Source: JAWLFY01 sp041685355 (GTDB taxonomy: Bacteria > Planctomycetota > Planctomycetia > Pirellulales > Pirellulaceae). From it: a stretch of 38,448 nt of DNA. Below are positions 24,055-33,226 of this stretch, piece after piece. The position numbers were made by a program, and so were the translations under genes. The stretch lies in NCBI GenBank assembly GCA_041685355.1, contig JAWLFY010000032.1, positions 1 through 38,448 on the forward strand, read 5' to 3'. How positions within the stretch are numbered: the stretch's first letter is position 1; every line of letters begins with the position of its first letter. The notes under the pieces are model-generated. The model saw nothing but the letters and a program-made list of their open reading frames with translations, searched no databases and was not told the origin of the DNA.

Positions 24055-25386
24055 TCATGCCCCGTCTCGCGTGTCGGGGCCGTCCGGGGCGAGCGGGTTG
24101 GGCCGATTCCAACGCAGCTTGACGACCCACACGGTGTTGTCCGAACCGTGCCGCTCGACCCCTTTGGGCTGCATCCATTCGGCAGCGATCACCCACGTTT
24201 CGGCCGGCGAGACGTCGACGACGCCGAAGTTTCCGAGTCGCGCCCCGCGTTCCGGGACGAGGACCCGTTCGGTGTCGCGAACGACGACGAGCCGCTGTGG
24301 GTCGACGCGGGCGATAAACAGCGGGGCGCGGTGGCGAAACACGTGATCGTTGTCGGCGCCGCGGCGGGTGTAGACGAGAAACAACCCGTCGGCGTGCGTG
24401 ACCCAATGCTGTTGGGTGTTGTAGTTGCCCAACAGTTCCCCATCGTCGAACCGCCAGCGACGTGGCTTGTCAAAGTGCAGCCCGTCGTCACCCGCCGTGA
24501 CGTGTCCGTGTTCGTCGTTGCGGAGCGTCAGGAAGAAGCGGTCACCGAATCGGGTGAGCGAGGGTTCGCCGAACCCTCGCGGGACGTCGGTCGTCATTTC
24601 GTCACCGTGCTCGACGTAGCGGAGTGTCGGGCCGTCGGGGTCGAACCGGCACCGGACAACGGTCGACGTCGCGTTCCGCTCGTGAGGATCCTTGAACGAG
24701 ATCGGCAACAAGATATCGCCGTTGGGCATATCGAAACGTTGGGTCGAGCCCGCGCCGGCGTTGGCGAACCGCGGTTCGTCGGGCATCGCCATCGTCGCCC
24801 ACCGCGTCCACGATCTCGCATGGGGGTCGTAGACGCTGAACCCGACGTCACGCAAGCGGGCGTGCATCACGCGGTTGTCGCGATAGCGAACGTTGTGCCC
24901 GGTGCCGAGCAAGACGCCGCTGGCGGCGTGCCACTTCGGCGTGAAGTCGGACAACGCGACGGCTTCGCCGTGCAGCGGGCCGTCGCCGATATCGTCACGC
25001 CGCGCGAGGGTCTCGTGCGGGGTCGGCCCGTCCCAAGATTTCCCCAGATCGTCGCTCCGCTTCTCGTTCAGCCCGTAGAACACGTCCGACCCGCTGAGCA
25101 GCAATTTCTGCATCGTCATCACGACCACGGGCGTGTCACCCGGGTTGGCTTCGGTCCCCGGCGGGATGCTTCCGGCTCGGGCATGTACCCAACACATCTC
25201 GCCGTCGAATCCCGATTCCGCTTTCGTCCGTTCGATCTCGAACGCGAGCGGCGGGGCGTCGTCCGCCGAATCGTTTTGCGAGATTGCGGGGCGGAGCGGG
25301 ACGATCGCGAACAGCAGGAGCGAGAGGACGGGTTTCGAGGCCGGGAAGACTCTCAGGACGTGCAACATCGTCATGGTAGGAAGCAT
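24055..25386 (-). CDS. Exported sialidase/neuraminidase-fold protein
   Basis: The 443-aa product has a hydrophobic signal segment (PVLSLLLFAIVPLRPAIS), so it is probably secreted or periplasmic. An Asp-box SDDLGKSW is seen at 111-118, a mark of six-bladed sialidase propellers. Other blade-like segments are WTRWATMAMPDEPRFANAG, FGEPSLTRFGDRFFLTLRND and HWVTHADGLFLVYTRRGADN. Planctomycetes carry many such proteins, often near polysaccharide sulfatases; the true substrate is seldom sialic acid. I cannot confirm the catalytic Arg triad and Tyr/Glu pair, so enzymatic activity is unproven. Starts at 25374 or 25368 are equally possible. It is convergent with the PTPS gene and divergent from fliG. 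Confidence 0.72.
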   Translation of the reverse strand: MLPTMTMLHVLRVFPASKPVLSLLLFAIVPLRPAISQNDSADDAPPLAFEIERTKAESGFDGEMCWVHARAGSIPPGTEANPGDTPVVVMTMQKLLLSGSDVFYGLNEKRSDDLGKSWDGPTPHETLARRDDIGDGPLHGEAVALSDFTPKWHAASGVLLGTGHNVRYRDNRVMHARLRDVGFSVYDPHARSWTRWATMAMPDEPRFANAGAGSTQRFDMPNGDILLPISFKDPHERNATSTVVRCRFDPDGPTLRYVEHGDEMTTDVPRGFGEPSLTRFGDRFFLTLRNDEHGHVTAGDDGLHFDKPRRWRFDDGELLGNYNTQQHWVTHADGLFLVYTRRGADNDHVFRHRAPLFIARVDPQRLVVVRDTERVLVPERGARLGNFGVVDVSPAETWVIAAEWMQPKGVERHGSDNTVWVVKLRWNRPNPLAPDGPDTRDGA

Positions 25387-25605
25387 CAGCGGGTGGGCAA
25401 CTTGGTCACGTGTCGGCGGGACGTCGGCGAGTCGACCATCGTATCGCGCCGCCGCCGGGGATGTGAGTCAACGCAAAGCGGGCGGCGGAGAATCGGCACC
25501 ACCGATGCGACCGGTCGGGTCGACCGTCCGGCGGTGCCGCGAGCGGTCGCGTGCCGATGATCCGAATGCGGAAAGTTTCGGACGACACCTGGCGGGCCGG
25601 CGGCA

Positions 25606-26631
25606 ATGACAACCACGACCGAGATCAACGGGATCGACGAGAAGGCGCTCAAGAAGGCGGCGATCTTGTTGATGAGTCTTCCGACCAAGACCGCGGCCCG
25701 CGTCGTGAGCCAATTGCCGCCGCGGATGATCGAGGCGATCAGTATCCGGATCGCGCAGCTCGATTCGGTCAGCGGAAACGACCAAGAGGTCGTGATCGCC
25801 GAGTTTCTGACCAGCAAGGCGAGCGCGCTGTACGCCAGTCCGGGCGGCCTGGAGCGGGCAAAGGAACTCGTCCGCGAGGCGCTCGGACGCGACGCCGCGG
25901 AGATGCTCGGCAATCTTCAGCAAACGATCGAGGCGACCCCGTTCAGCTTCGTCAAAAAGGTCGACTCGCAGACGTTAATGCAGTTCATTGTCGAGGAGCA
26001 CCCGCAGACGATCGCGCTGCTGTTGAGCCACGTGCCCAGCGGCTATGCCGCGGAGGTGATGTCGGGGCTCGACACCGAGAAGCAGCTCGAGGTGATCCGG
26101 CGGATCGCGACGATCGGGCGGACCAGCCCCGACGCGGTCGAGGAACTCGAGCGGGGGCTCGAGATGCGGCTCAGCAGCATGGTCAACCACCAGCAGACCA
26201 ACATCGGCGGCGTCGGCAACGTCGCCGAGATCTTGAACGTCGTCGAACGCTCGGTCGAGCGAACGATCATGGACTCGCTCGGCCGCGACGACCCGGAACT
26301 GTCGGAGAATATCCGAAGGCTGATGTTCGTGTTCGAGGACATCGCGAAGCTCGCCGACCGCGACATCCAAGCGTTGCTGAAGAACGTCGAGACCGCGCAC
26401 TGGGCGATGGCGCTCAAGGGGGCCAGCGAGGCGCTCCGGGAGAAAGTGATGCGGAATATGAGCACCCGGGCCGCAGAAAACCTTCGCGAAGAGATGGACT
26501 ACCTCGGCAGCGTCCGGATGAGCGAGGTCGAAGCGGTGCAGCAGAAGATCGTCGATATCGTTCGGCACCTGGAGGACACCGGGGAGATCTCCCGTCCGAC
26601 CGGCGACGAAGAAGAAGAGTACGTCTCGTAG
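25606..26631 (+). CDS. fliG: Flagellar motor switch protein FliG
   Basis: The 341-aa product matches FliG in length and order: an N-terminal domain (KKAAILLMSLPTKTAARVVS), the middle-domain EHPQTIA motif at about residue 130 that contacts FliM, PDAVEELERGLEMRL, and the C-terminal stator-facing domain (IRRLMFVFEDIAKLADRDIQ, LKGASEALREKVMRNMSTRA, EMDYLGSVRMSEVEAVQQKI) with its charged torque helix. FliG sits on the MS ring at the cytoplasmic face and converts stator force to rotation. No FliF, FliH, FliI or other flagellar gene lies near, so it is an orphan here. In planctomycetes flagella serve the swimmer cell stage. Confidence 0.96.
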   Translation: MTTTTEINGIDEKALKKAAILLMSLPTKTAARVVSQLPPRMIEAISIRIAQLDSVSGNDQEVVIAEFLTSKASALYASPGGLERAKELVREALGRDAAEMLGNLQQTIEATPFSFVKKVDSQTLMQFIVEEHPQTIALLLSHVPSGYAAEVMSGLDTEKQLEVIRRIATIGRTSPDAVEELERGLEMRLSSMVNHQQTNIGGVGNVAEILNVVERSVERTIMDSLGRDDPELSENIRRLMFVFEDIAKLADRDIQALLKNVETAHWAMALKGASEALREKVMRNMSTRAAENLREEMDYLGSVRMSEVEAVQQKIVDIVRHLEDTGEISRPTGDEEEEYVS

Positions 26632-27061
26632 CACGCGGCGGGACGAGACGGCGAGACGGCGAGACGGCGAGACGGGGCGATCTGGCGGCGGCGGGGCGAT
26701 CTGGCGGCGACGGGGCGAGACGGCGGATGCGTGGATCGTCTAAGCTGGTTTGCAAGCCGTGTCGGTTCGCCGAAGCGGTCCGACCGGGGCGCCACCACCG
26801 GGGATGCCACGACGGGGGGGGCACGACGGGGGGGCACGACGGGGGGGGGCACGACNNNNNNNNNNCGGGGCGGCCCCGGCGGGGCGCCCCCGCGGGGGGG
26901 GCCCACGACGGGGGCGCCACGACCGGGGCGCCGTTGCCTGACCGCGCGAGCGTTCGCGAATCGGCTCGTTGGCCACCCACCGGTCGCAGGCCCACCCACC
27001 GGTCGCAGGCCCACCCGCCCACTCGCCCGCCCTGGCCGCGTCCCGTCGACGCGTCGACTTC
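26632..27061. other. Low-complexity G-rich repeat zone with a 10-N assembly gap
   Basis: No gene is supported in these 430 bp. From 26643 an 8-bp GAGACGGC unit repeats about four times, followed by a doubled GGGGCGATCTGGCGGCG. From about 26805 a CACGAC unit followed by 8-9 G recurs until the N run at 26856-26865, and G/C-rich repeats resume after it to about 26935. A 19-bp unit is doubled at 26973-27009. The gap size is unknown and reading frames across it are meaningless. The G-runs could form quadruplexes and probably broke the assembly. Confidence 0.85.
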
Positions 27062-27283
27062 ATGCTCCGACGTCTCTTCACGAGTCTGCTGATCGGGGTG
27101 ATCCGCTGGTACCAGCTGATGATCAGCCCGATGATCGGGCCGAGTTGTCGGTTCACGCCGACGTGCAGCGAGTACGCGATCTTGGCGATCCGTCGCGATG
27201 GGCCGTTTCGGGGCGGTTACAAGGCGTTTCGCCGGATCCTTCGCTGTCACCCCTGGAACCCCGGCGGATACGATCCCCCTTAA
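27062..27283 (+). CDS. yidD: Membrane protein insertion efficiency factor YidD
   Basis: The 73-aa product (start MLRRLFTSLLIGVIRWYQLM) has the full YidD signature: a hydrophobic amphipathic N-terminus, ISPMIGPSCRFTPTCSEYAI with two conserved Cys, and a C-terminal GPFRGGYKAFRRILRCHPWNPGGYDPP. YidD assists YidC-mediated membrane protein insertion. It is usually encoded between rnpA and yidC; here neither is present and the gene stands alone downstream of the G-rich zone. An in-frame extension to 26969 reads through repeats and is rejected as the start. Confidence 0.93.
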   Translation: MLRRLFTSLLIGVIRWYQLMISPMIGPSCRFTPTCSEYAILAIRRDGPFRGGYKAFRRILRCHPWNPGGYDPP

Positions 27284-27710
27284 CGCCGCCCCTACATCCC
27301 CTCGAACCGGATAGACCTGACGCCGCTCGGAGTCGGTGGCAATTCTCTGCGGACCCCGGAACCGATTCTGAACGGGTCGGGTTAAGCCCCGTGGGTATAC
27401 TGGTGGAACCTACGCGGTGACGCCGCGTCTTATCCGATGGTGACCGTGGCGGCGGACCGCTGCGGCTCGGTGGACTGTGCGGTTTCTGAGGATTTGTCTC
27501 GTCCCGGCGGCGATCCGATGCCGACGTCAACCCGATGAGTGGCCGTCCCCGCAGGTCCGACGCGATCCCACCGGCTTGTTGACCGGCGTTCCCCAAAAGG
27601 GGGTCTCATGCCCCGAACGGGGACTGCAGAGAAGGGTCTGAAATCGCAAGCCAACGATCGCGACCGAAACGGCGTTCAAATTGACCGAATCCGACTGTAC
27701 AGGTTTTTCG
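27284..27710. other. Intergenic leader before the giant surface protein gene, with paired hairpins
   Basis: No gene, tRNA, SRP RNA or RNase P RNA core was recognised in these 427 bp. Visible structures are a 6-bp stem ACGCGG/CCGCGT (27412-27428), CCCC-AAAA-GGGG (about 27593-27604) and CCCC-GAAC-GGGG (about 27613-27624). TATACT at 27396-27401 could be a -10 element but has no clear -35. If transcription starts there, the surface protein has a structured leader of about 300 nt. Confidence 0.4.
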
Positions 27711-30700
27711 ATGCGACCCACTTCCCCCCGTGACCGACTCGTCGCCTCCGCGAACCGGGATTTGCTGACGAATTTGCCGAGGATTCTGCGGGCGTGGTTC
27801 GATTCGATCGTGGTCGGCGGCGGAACGCCGCACGACCCGCGGCGCGGCCGGTTGCTGCTCGAATCGTTGGAGCGGCGGCAAATGTTGGCCGGGGACGTCG
27901 AACTGTTCGCCACCGACGGGTCCGACCCGATCGACACCGAAACCGCGGCGACCGAGTCGACCGGGTTGCCGGTCACGACGCAAGCGGAAGGGGAGCCCGC
28001 CAACGACTTGGTTCAGTTCGCCAAGGATCTGGAGGCGGCCGGGGTGCAGTTCTTCGGTGCCGCCTGGTGCCCGGCGTGTACCCAGCAAGAAGAGCTGTTC
28101 GAGGACGGTGGCCAGTTCCTGCCGTTCATCGAGGTCACCAACCCCGACCGGACGTTGAACTCGGTCGGGCAAAGCGAAGGGATCGAACAGTTTCCGACGT
28201 GGGAATTCCCCGGCGGCGAGCGAGAGGTGGGGGTGCTCGACTTGGCCACGCTGAGCACGTTGTCCGGCGTTCCGATCCCCCAATCCGAGGAGCCGACGTT
28301 CGCCGAACTGGGTTCCCAGACTGTCCGCATCGGGTCTCCGTTGCACCTGCCGATCGACGCCTACGATCCCAACGGGGGTCCGCTCACGGTGACCGTTTCG
28401 GTCGACGACCCGAGTCTTCTCGAGGCGACCGTGATCACGGGCAACCGGTCGCTCCGGGTCGACGTCGCCGGGTTCGGGGACATGGTGTTCGAGCTGTTCG
28501 AGCAGCGCGCCCCGCGGCCCGCCGGTCGCGTCGCCGATCTGGCCGAATCGGGGTTCTATGACGGGATCATCTTCCACCGCGTGATCGACAATTTCGTGCT
28601 GCAAACGGGCGACCCGACGGGAACCGGGACCGGCGGATCCGAGCTGGGGAATTTCGACGACCAATTCCACCCCGACCTGCAGCACAACCGCAGCGGCGTG
28701 CTCTCCTTCGCCAAGACGAACGACGACACGAACAACTCGCAGTTCTTCATCACCGAAGTCGCGACCCGCCACCTCGACTTCAACCACTCGATCTTCGGGC
28801 AACTGGTCGAAGGGGAAGCGGTCCGCGAGGCGATCAGCAACATGGAGGTCGACGATTCCGACCGCCCGACCACCGACATCACGATCGAAGAGGCATCCGT
28901 ATTCGACGACACGGAGAACTCGGTGATCATGCTCAAGGCGCTCGGCGGGACCGGCCAAACGGACGTCACGGTGACCGTCACCGACGAGGACGGGAACACG
29001 CACACCGAGGTGATGCAGGTCGAAGTCACCGAGGACACGGGGCCCAATTCCAACAGCCAGCCGTACCTCGAAGAGATCGCCACCCCCGACCCCGTCCCGG
29101 CCGACACGCCGGCGACGTTGCAATTGTCGAGCATCGACATCGAAGGTGACCCGGTCCGTTACCTCGCGCAGATGCAATCGGGCGAAGAAGACGCGACGGT
29201 GACGGTCGACGCGACGAGCGGTTTGGTCACGGTCACCCCCGAGGACGGTTTCACCGGCGAGGTCGACGTGATCGTTGCGGTCCAGGCGGCGACGGATACC
29301 AACGACTTCGACAGCCAAATCGTGACCTTCAGCTTCGAAGAGTCGAGTGACGTTCCGCCGCCGACGTCGCTCGATCTCGACCCTGATAGCGATACCGGGG
29401 CGAGCGACAGCGACAACATTACCCGTGCCGGGACGCTGACGTTCGAGGTCGAAGGGGTGACCGACGGGGCCGAAGTGGAGATCGTCGATACCGCGACCGG
29501 GTCGGTCGTCGGCGTCGAAGTCGCCAGCGGGTCAAGCGTCACGATCACGACCAGCAACATCGCGTCCCTCGGGGACGGGACGTACGTGTTGGCGGCGCGG
29601 CAGCGGATCGAGGACGAGACGAGTGAGCTCTCCCCGACACTGACGTTGACTTACGACAGCACGCGGCCGGCGTCGGTTCTCCAGTCGGCGTCACGATTCG
29701 CGAACGTCGGCCGCGATTACTCGGTCGATCTGATCAACGCCGAAGAAGGGGACGGACTCGTGTACGCCTTCGAGACGGCGCCGAACGGGGCATCGATCGA
29801 CGCGACGACCGGCGAGATCGAGTGGACCCCGACAACCGAACAACTCGGGAACAACACCTTCACGCTCGAACTGACCGACGCGGCCGGGAACGTCCGCACC
29901 GAGTCGTTCACGGTCGCCGTCGGTGACGAACCGCTCGTAGGGATCCGTCTCGAGCTCACCGATTCGGACGGGAATCCGGTCAGTTCGCTCGACGTCGGCG
30001 ACGAGTTCCTGTTGCGAATGTACGGCGTCGACAATCGGAACGTGTTCGACCGACGGGGCGTGTTCGCCGCGCACGCCGACATCTTGTTCAATTCCGACCT
30101 CGTTCGCGCCGTCCCCGGGACGTCGATCGAGTACCCCGACTCGTTCGACCTGACCCCGAGCGGGTCGATCTCGACCGGGCTGATCGACGAGGTCGGTGCG
30201 GTCAGTTCGAGTCTCGATCCCTCGGACGAAGACGAGACCCTGGTCGCGACGATCCGAATGGAGGCGATCGAATCGGGAGGCGTCAACTTCCGCAGCGAAC
30301 CGCACGACGGGTCGGGCGAGGTGCTCCTGTTCCTCCGTGACGACGAAGTTCCCACCTCGGAGATCGAATACGGAACCGTGGCGCTCGCGATCGGGTTTGG
30401 GTTCCAGTTGACCGACGACGAGGCCACCGTGATCGCCGACGCCGGACCGACCACGATCGATGTGCTCGACAACGACGAGATCTTGTCCGGAGACGGCCCG
30501 TTGACCGTCGTTTCGGTCACGCAACCGCAAGAGGGCGGCTCGGTCGAACTCGACGGCGACGACGTGATCTTCACGCCCGATCCCGAATTCGAAGGGACGA
30601 CGACGTTCACCTATCGCGTTCGCAATCCGGCCGGGGCGGAGCTCGACGCCACCGTCGCGGTCACGGTGGCGGCCCCCGACGAACCCCCGGTCGGCGTCGC

Positions 30701-32531
30701 CGATTCGTTCACGGTAGTCCAGAATTCGGACCCGACGACACTCGACGTGCTCGACAACGACAGCCCCTCGCCCGGCGGCGGCGAAACCCTGGCCGTTACG
30801 GCCGTCTCTGAGTCGACCGAAGGCGCGACGGTGGAAGTCGGCGAGGACGGGGCGTCCGTACGATACACCCCGCCCACGGACTTTACCGGGATCGACGAAT
30901 TCACGTACACGCTAAGTGACGGAGCACTGACGACGGAAGTCACCGTGACCGTCACCGTCACGAGCGACGCTTCCGCGCCGGTCGCGAACGCCGACGCGTT
31001 CACGATCGAGGAAGACACCGCCGAAGCCGCCTACGACGTTCTCGACAACGACGACCCCAACGACCTCGACGAGACGTTCGTCATCGATAGCGTCGGCACC
31101 CCGACCGCCGGCGGGACGGCGCGTGTCAGCGACGACGGGACCCAGATGATTTACGCCCCGGCCGCAAACTTCAACGGCACCGAAGAGGTCACCTACTCGA
31201 TCCGTAGCGAAGGGGGCGGGATCGCGTCGGCGACGGTCACCTTCACCGTCACGCCCGTCAACGACGATCCCCCGGCGGCCGATCGGGTGGTCACGATCAG
31301 CACCGGGTCGGGCGAACGTGTCGTCCATCGGTTGCAGGACCTTCCGGAGAACGTCGACGACGGGGAGACGCTTGAGTTCGTCGCGGTCGGCGAGAGCGAC
31401 GAAGGCGGAACCGTTCGCATCGCCGACGACGGCGGATCGATTTTCTACACGCCGCCATCGGGCGGTTTCACGGGGACCGATTCCTTCGCCTACACGGTCG
31501 AGGACGATGCGGGGCTGACGAGCGAAGCGACGCTCACCATTCAGGTCACCGATTTCACCCAACGATCCATCCGGGTCACGATGCCAGGCGGCTCATCGAA
31601 TCTTCCCCACCTCGCCGCTGCGATCACGCTCACCGGGACCAACGATTTGGGCGAGACGGTCGAACGGACGCTTTCGGTGGGCGAATCGGGGGCGTCGTTT
31701 GATGAACTCTACCCCGGTTCCTACACGCTCCGCATCGCGGCGATCCCGTTCCTGCAAAACGCCGAAGAGCCGCGTGAGATCTCGATCGAAAGCGACCCCG
31801 ACGATGGTGACACGGAGATCGACACGCAGATCGGTCGGCTGCGTCCCGAGTACCTTTCGGTTCGCGACTTTCTCGGATCGTCCAAGAGCGAATCGATTCT
31901 CGCCGCGATCGCCCCCGGTTCGGCGTCGCTATTCGCGATCCCGTCGTCGACCGTCGACGATGTCGAATCGCCCGTGGTCGAAATGAGTGACGACGGGAGT
32001 GAGGTAACGGTTCGCGGGACGAACGGGGCGGACGGATCACGTTCGGCGACGTTCTCGACCGACGTCGGTGGGCGTGTCCAACTCCGCGGACGTGCCGACG
32101 ACCTCCGCCTGCTCCGCATCCAACTCGACGGCGATCCGTTCGATATCGAGGAAGAGGAAAGCGACGACGCGGACAACGGATCCGCGGATGCGACGAACGT
32201 CGCGACGCAGTCGTTGCCGCTGACGAACCCGAGCGGCGGTGAAGGGGAAGCCGCGTCGTCGTCATTCGTGTTCGGCGAATCTCAAGCCGACGGTGACTCC
32301 GACGCTTCCGATGCGGTGACGCTGGCCGACGTGTTCGTCCCGCCGACACGCGATCCGGAAGCCGACCCGATCGTCGGGGGCAATCCCGACGCGAACACCG
32401 ACGCGGCGATGGCCGATGTCGCTCCGGGGCTGAGCGTCCGGTCCGAGTCTGCCGAGTCACTCGCCGACCTCGAACTGCTCGAGGCGGGCCTCCCTGCCGA
32501 CGCCATCGACGCGGCCCTCCTCGACGGCTGA
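27711..32531 (+). CDS. Giant surface protein: thioredoxin-like and cyclophilin domains plus adhesin-type repeats
   Basis: The 1,606-aa product starts at ATG 27711; a TTG at 27681 is a weaker option. Order: a basic N-terminus ending in the planctomycete surface motif LLLESLERRQMLAGD (about 49-62); a thioredoxin-like domain with CPAC in AAWCPACTQQEE (about 95-190); a cyclophilin-type prolyl isomerase (about 253-400) with GIIFHRVIDNFVLQTGD, SQFFITE and LDFNHSIFG; Ig/cadherin-like segments; a cohesin-like domain (FAAHADILFNSDLV, GLIDEVGAVSS); and several tandem-95/VCBS-like repeats with VLDNDE-type starts and FTYRV ends. The tail is acidic. It probably sits at the cell surface. A foldase pair on an adhesin-like chain is unusual. 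The gene follows yidD and precedes HU, neither obviously related. Confidence 0.87.
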   Translation: MRPTSPRDRLVASANRDLLTNLPRILRAWFDSIVVGGGTPHDPRRGRLLLESLERRQMLAGDVELFATDGSDPIDTETAATESTGLPVTTQAEGEPANDLVQFAKDLEAAGVQFFGAAWCPACTQQEELFEDGGQFLPFIEVTNPDRTLNSVGQSEGIEQFPTWEFPGGEREVGVLDLATLSTLSGVPIPQSEEPTFAELGSQTVRIGSPLHLPIDAYDPNGGPLTVTVSVDDPSLLEATVITGNRSLRVDVAGFGDMVFELFEQRAPRPAGRVADLAESGFYDGIIFHRVIDNFVLQTGDPTGTGTGGSELGNFDDQFHPDLQHNRSGVLSFAKTNDDTNNSQFFITEVATRHLDFNHSIFGQLVEGEAVREAISNMEVDDSDRPTTDITIEEASVFDDTENSVIMLKALGGTGQTDVTVTVTDEDGNTHTEVMQVEVTEDTGPNSNSQPYLEEIATPDPVPADTPATLQLSSIDIEGDPVRYLAQMQSGEEDATVTVDATSGLVTVTPEDGFTGEVDVIVAVQAATDTNDFDSQIVTFSFEESSDVPPPTSLDLDPDSDTGASDSDNITRAGTLTFEVEGVTDGAEVEIVDTATGSVVGVEVASGSSVTITTSNIASLGDGTYVLAARQRIEDETSELSPTLTLTYDSTRPASVLQSASRFANVGRDYSVDLINAEEGDGLVYAFETAPNGASIDATTGEIEWTPTTEQLGNNTFTLELTDAAGNVRTESFTVAVGDEPLVGIRLELTDSDGNPVSSLDVGDEFLLRMYGVDNRNVFDRRGVFAAHADILFNSDLVRAVPGTSIEYPDSFDLTPSGSISTGLIDEVGAVSSSLDPSDEDETLVATIRMEAIESGGVNFRSEPHDGSGEVLLFLRDDEVPTSEIEYGTVALAIGFGFQLTDDEATVIADAGPTTIDVLDNDEILSGDGPLTVVSVTQPQEGGSVELDGDDVIFTPDPEFEGTTTFTYRVRNPAGAELDATVAVTVAAPDEPPVGVADSFTVVQNSDPTTLDVLDNDSPSPGGGETLAVTAVSESTEGATVEVGEDGASVRYTPPTDFTGIDEFTYTLSDGALTTEVTVTVTVTSDASAPVANADAFTIEEDTAEAAYDVLDNDDPNDLDETFVIDSVGTPTAGGTARVSDDGTQMIYAPAANFNGTEEVTYSIRSEGGGIASATVTFTVTPVNDDPPAADRVVTISTGSGERVVHRLQDLPENVDDGETLEFVAVGESDEGGTVRIADDGGSIFYTPPSGGFTGTDSFAYTVEDDAGLTSEATLTIQVTDFTQRSIRVTMPGGSSNLPHLAAAITLTGTNDLGETVERTLSVGESGASFDELYPGSYTLRIAAIPFLQNAEEPREISIESDPDDGDTEIDTQIGRLRPEYLSVRDFLGSSKSESILAAIAPGSASLFAIPSSTVDDVESPVVEMSDDGSEVTVRGTNGADGSRSATFSTDVGGRVQLRGRADDLRLLRIQLDGDPFDIEEEESDDADNGSADATNVATQSLPLTNPSGGEGEAASSSFVFGESQADGDSDASDAVTLADVFVPPTRDPEADPIVGGNPDANTDAAMADVAPGLSVRSESAESLADLELLEAGLPADAIDAALLDG

Positions 32532-32566
32532 CCCCGGAATTCGTTGCCTTTTTGGCGAAAGCCGGG

Positions 32567-32593
32567 TTGCACTCCGATCGCCGCCAGCATAAC
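32567..32593 (+). promoter_or_regulatory. Candidate sigma70-type promoter for the HU gene
   Basis: TTGCAC (32567-32572) and CATAAC (32588-32593) are spaced by 15 bp in the gap before the HU gene, giving a leader of about 70 nt. The match is partial and seen by eye only. Confidence 0.3.
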
Positions 32594-32671
32594 ACATGGC
32601 CCTTAGCGATGGCGGGAACGGAGAAATCCCGCCGCGATCTTTCTACCCCGACCATCAAAAGGTTCTCGCCC

Positions 32672-32989
32672 ATGGCTAAGGCTCCGCCCAAGGCTCCGAC
32701 CAAGACCCAGATCTTGGCCAACATCGCCGAAGAAACTGAACTGTCGAAGAAAGACGTCGCGGCCGTGTTCGACGCGTTGTCCGGTGAAATCGAACAAGCG
32801 CTGAAGAAGAACGGCCCCGGCCAGTTCACGATCCCCGGACTCTGCAAGATCGTGCTGCGGAGCGTCCCCGCGAAGCCGAAGCGGAAAGGTCGCAACCCGG
32901 CCAACGGCGAAGAGATCTGGCTCGCCCCGAAACCCGCCAGCAAGAAGCTCGTGATCCGGCCGCTGAAGGCGCTCAAGGAAATGGCCTGA
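32672..32989 (+). CDS. HU/IHF-family DNA-binding protein
   Basis: The 105-aa product starts MAKAPPKAPTKTQ at 32672; an upstream in-frame extension to 32552 is not HU-like. The body follows HU: the dimerisation helices (ILANIAEETELSKKDVAAVF, LSGEIEQALKKNG), the beta-saddle (GQFTIPGLCKIVLRSVPAK), and the DNA-grasping arm with GRNPANGEEI in place of the usual GRNPxTGExI. The C-terminus is APKPASKKLVIRPLKALKEM. HU bends DNA and helps fold the nucleoid. The Lys/Pro-rich N-terminus is longer than in E. coli HU. A strong terminator hairpin lies downstream. Confidence 0.94.
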   Translation: MAKAPPKAPTKTQILANIAEETELSKKDVAAVFDALSGEIEQALKKNGPGQFTIPGLCKIVLRSVPAKPKRKGRNPANGEEIWLAPKPASKKLVIRPLKALKEMA

Positions 32990-33104
32990 GCCGGCCCGCG
33001 TGTGGGGTGGAGCGACTCGCGACACCCCACCCCTCCGAATGAAGCCCATCTCTCCGGACGACGCTCGCCTCTTCAGATGACTCGTCTCTTCGGATTCGCT
33101 CGAC

Positions 33105-33147
33105 AAGCCGAGCCGCACCCGAAACGGTGACGAGTCTCGGCTTTTCT
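33105..33147 (+). terminator. Rho-independent terminator after the HU gene
   Basis: The stem AAGCCGAG (33105-33112) pairs perfectly with CTCGGCTT (33136-33143), followed by TTCTGTT. The loop holds a smaller stem, CACC-CGAAA-CGGTG type. It lies 116 bp beyond the HU stop and before a convergent gene. Confidence 0.65.
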
Positions 33148-33226
33148 GTTCGGCGGTCGAGACGGTCAGGCCGAATCGCCCGAGTCGGGAGTGCGTACCG
33201 CGACCGCTAAACGGCTGCTGCCGACG

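Noticed and set aside
26731..27420. Open frames crossing the N run
   Set aside because: They depend on unknown bases and low-complexity G/C repeats and show no protein pattern; only yidD from 27062 is supported.
27606..29318. A 570-codon open frame on the minus strand
   Set aside because: It lies antisense to the surface protein gene, whose thioredoxin and cyclophilin motifs prove the plus-strand frame.
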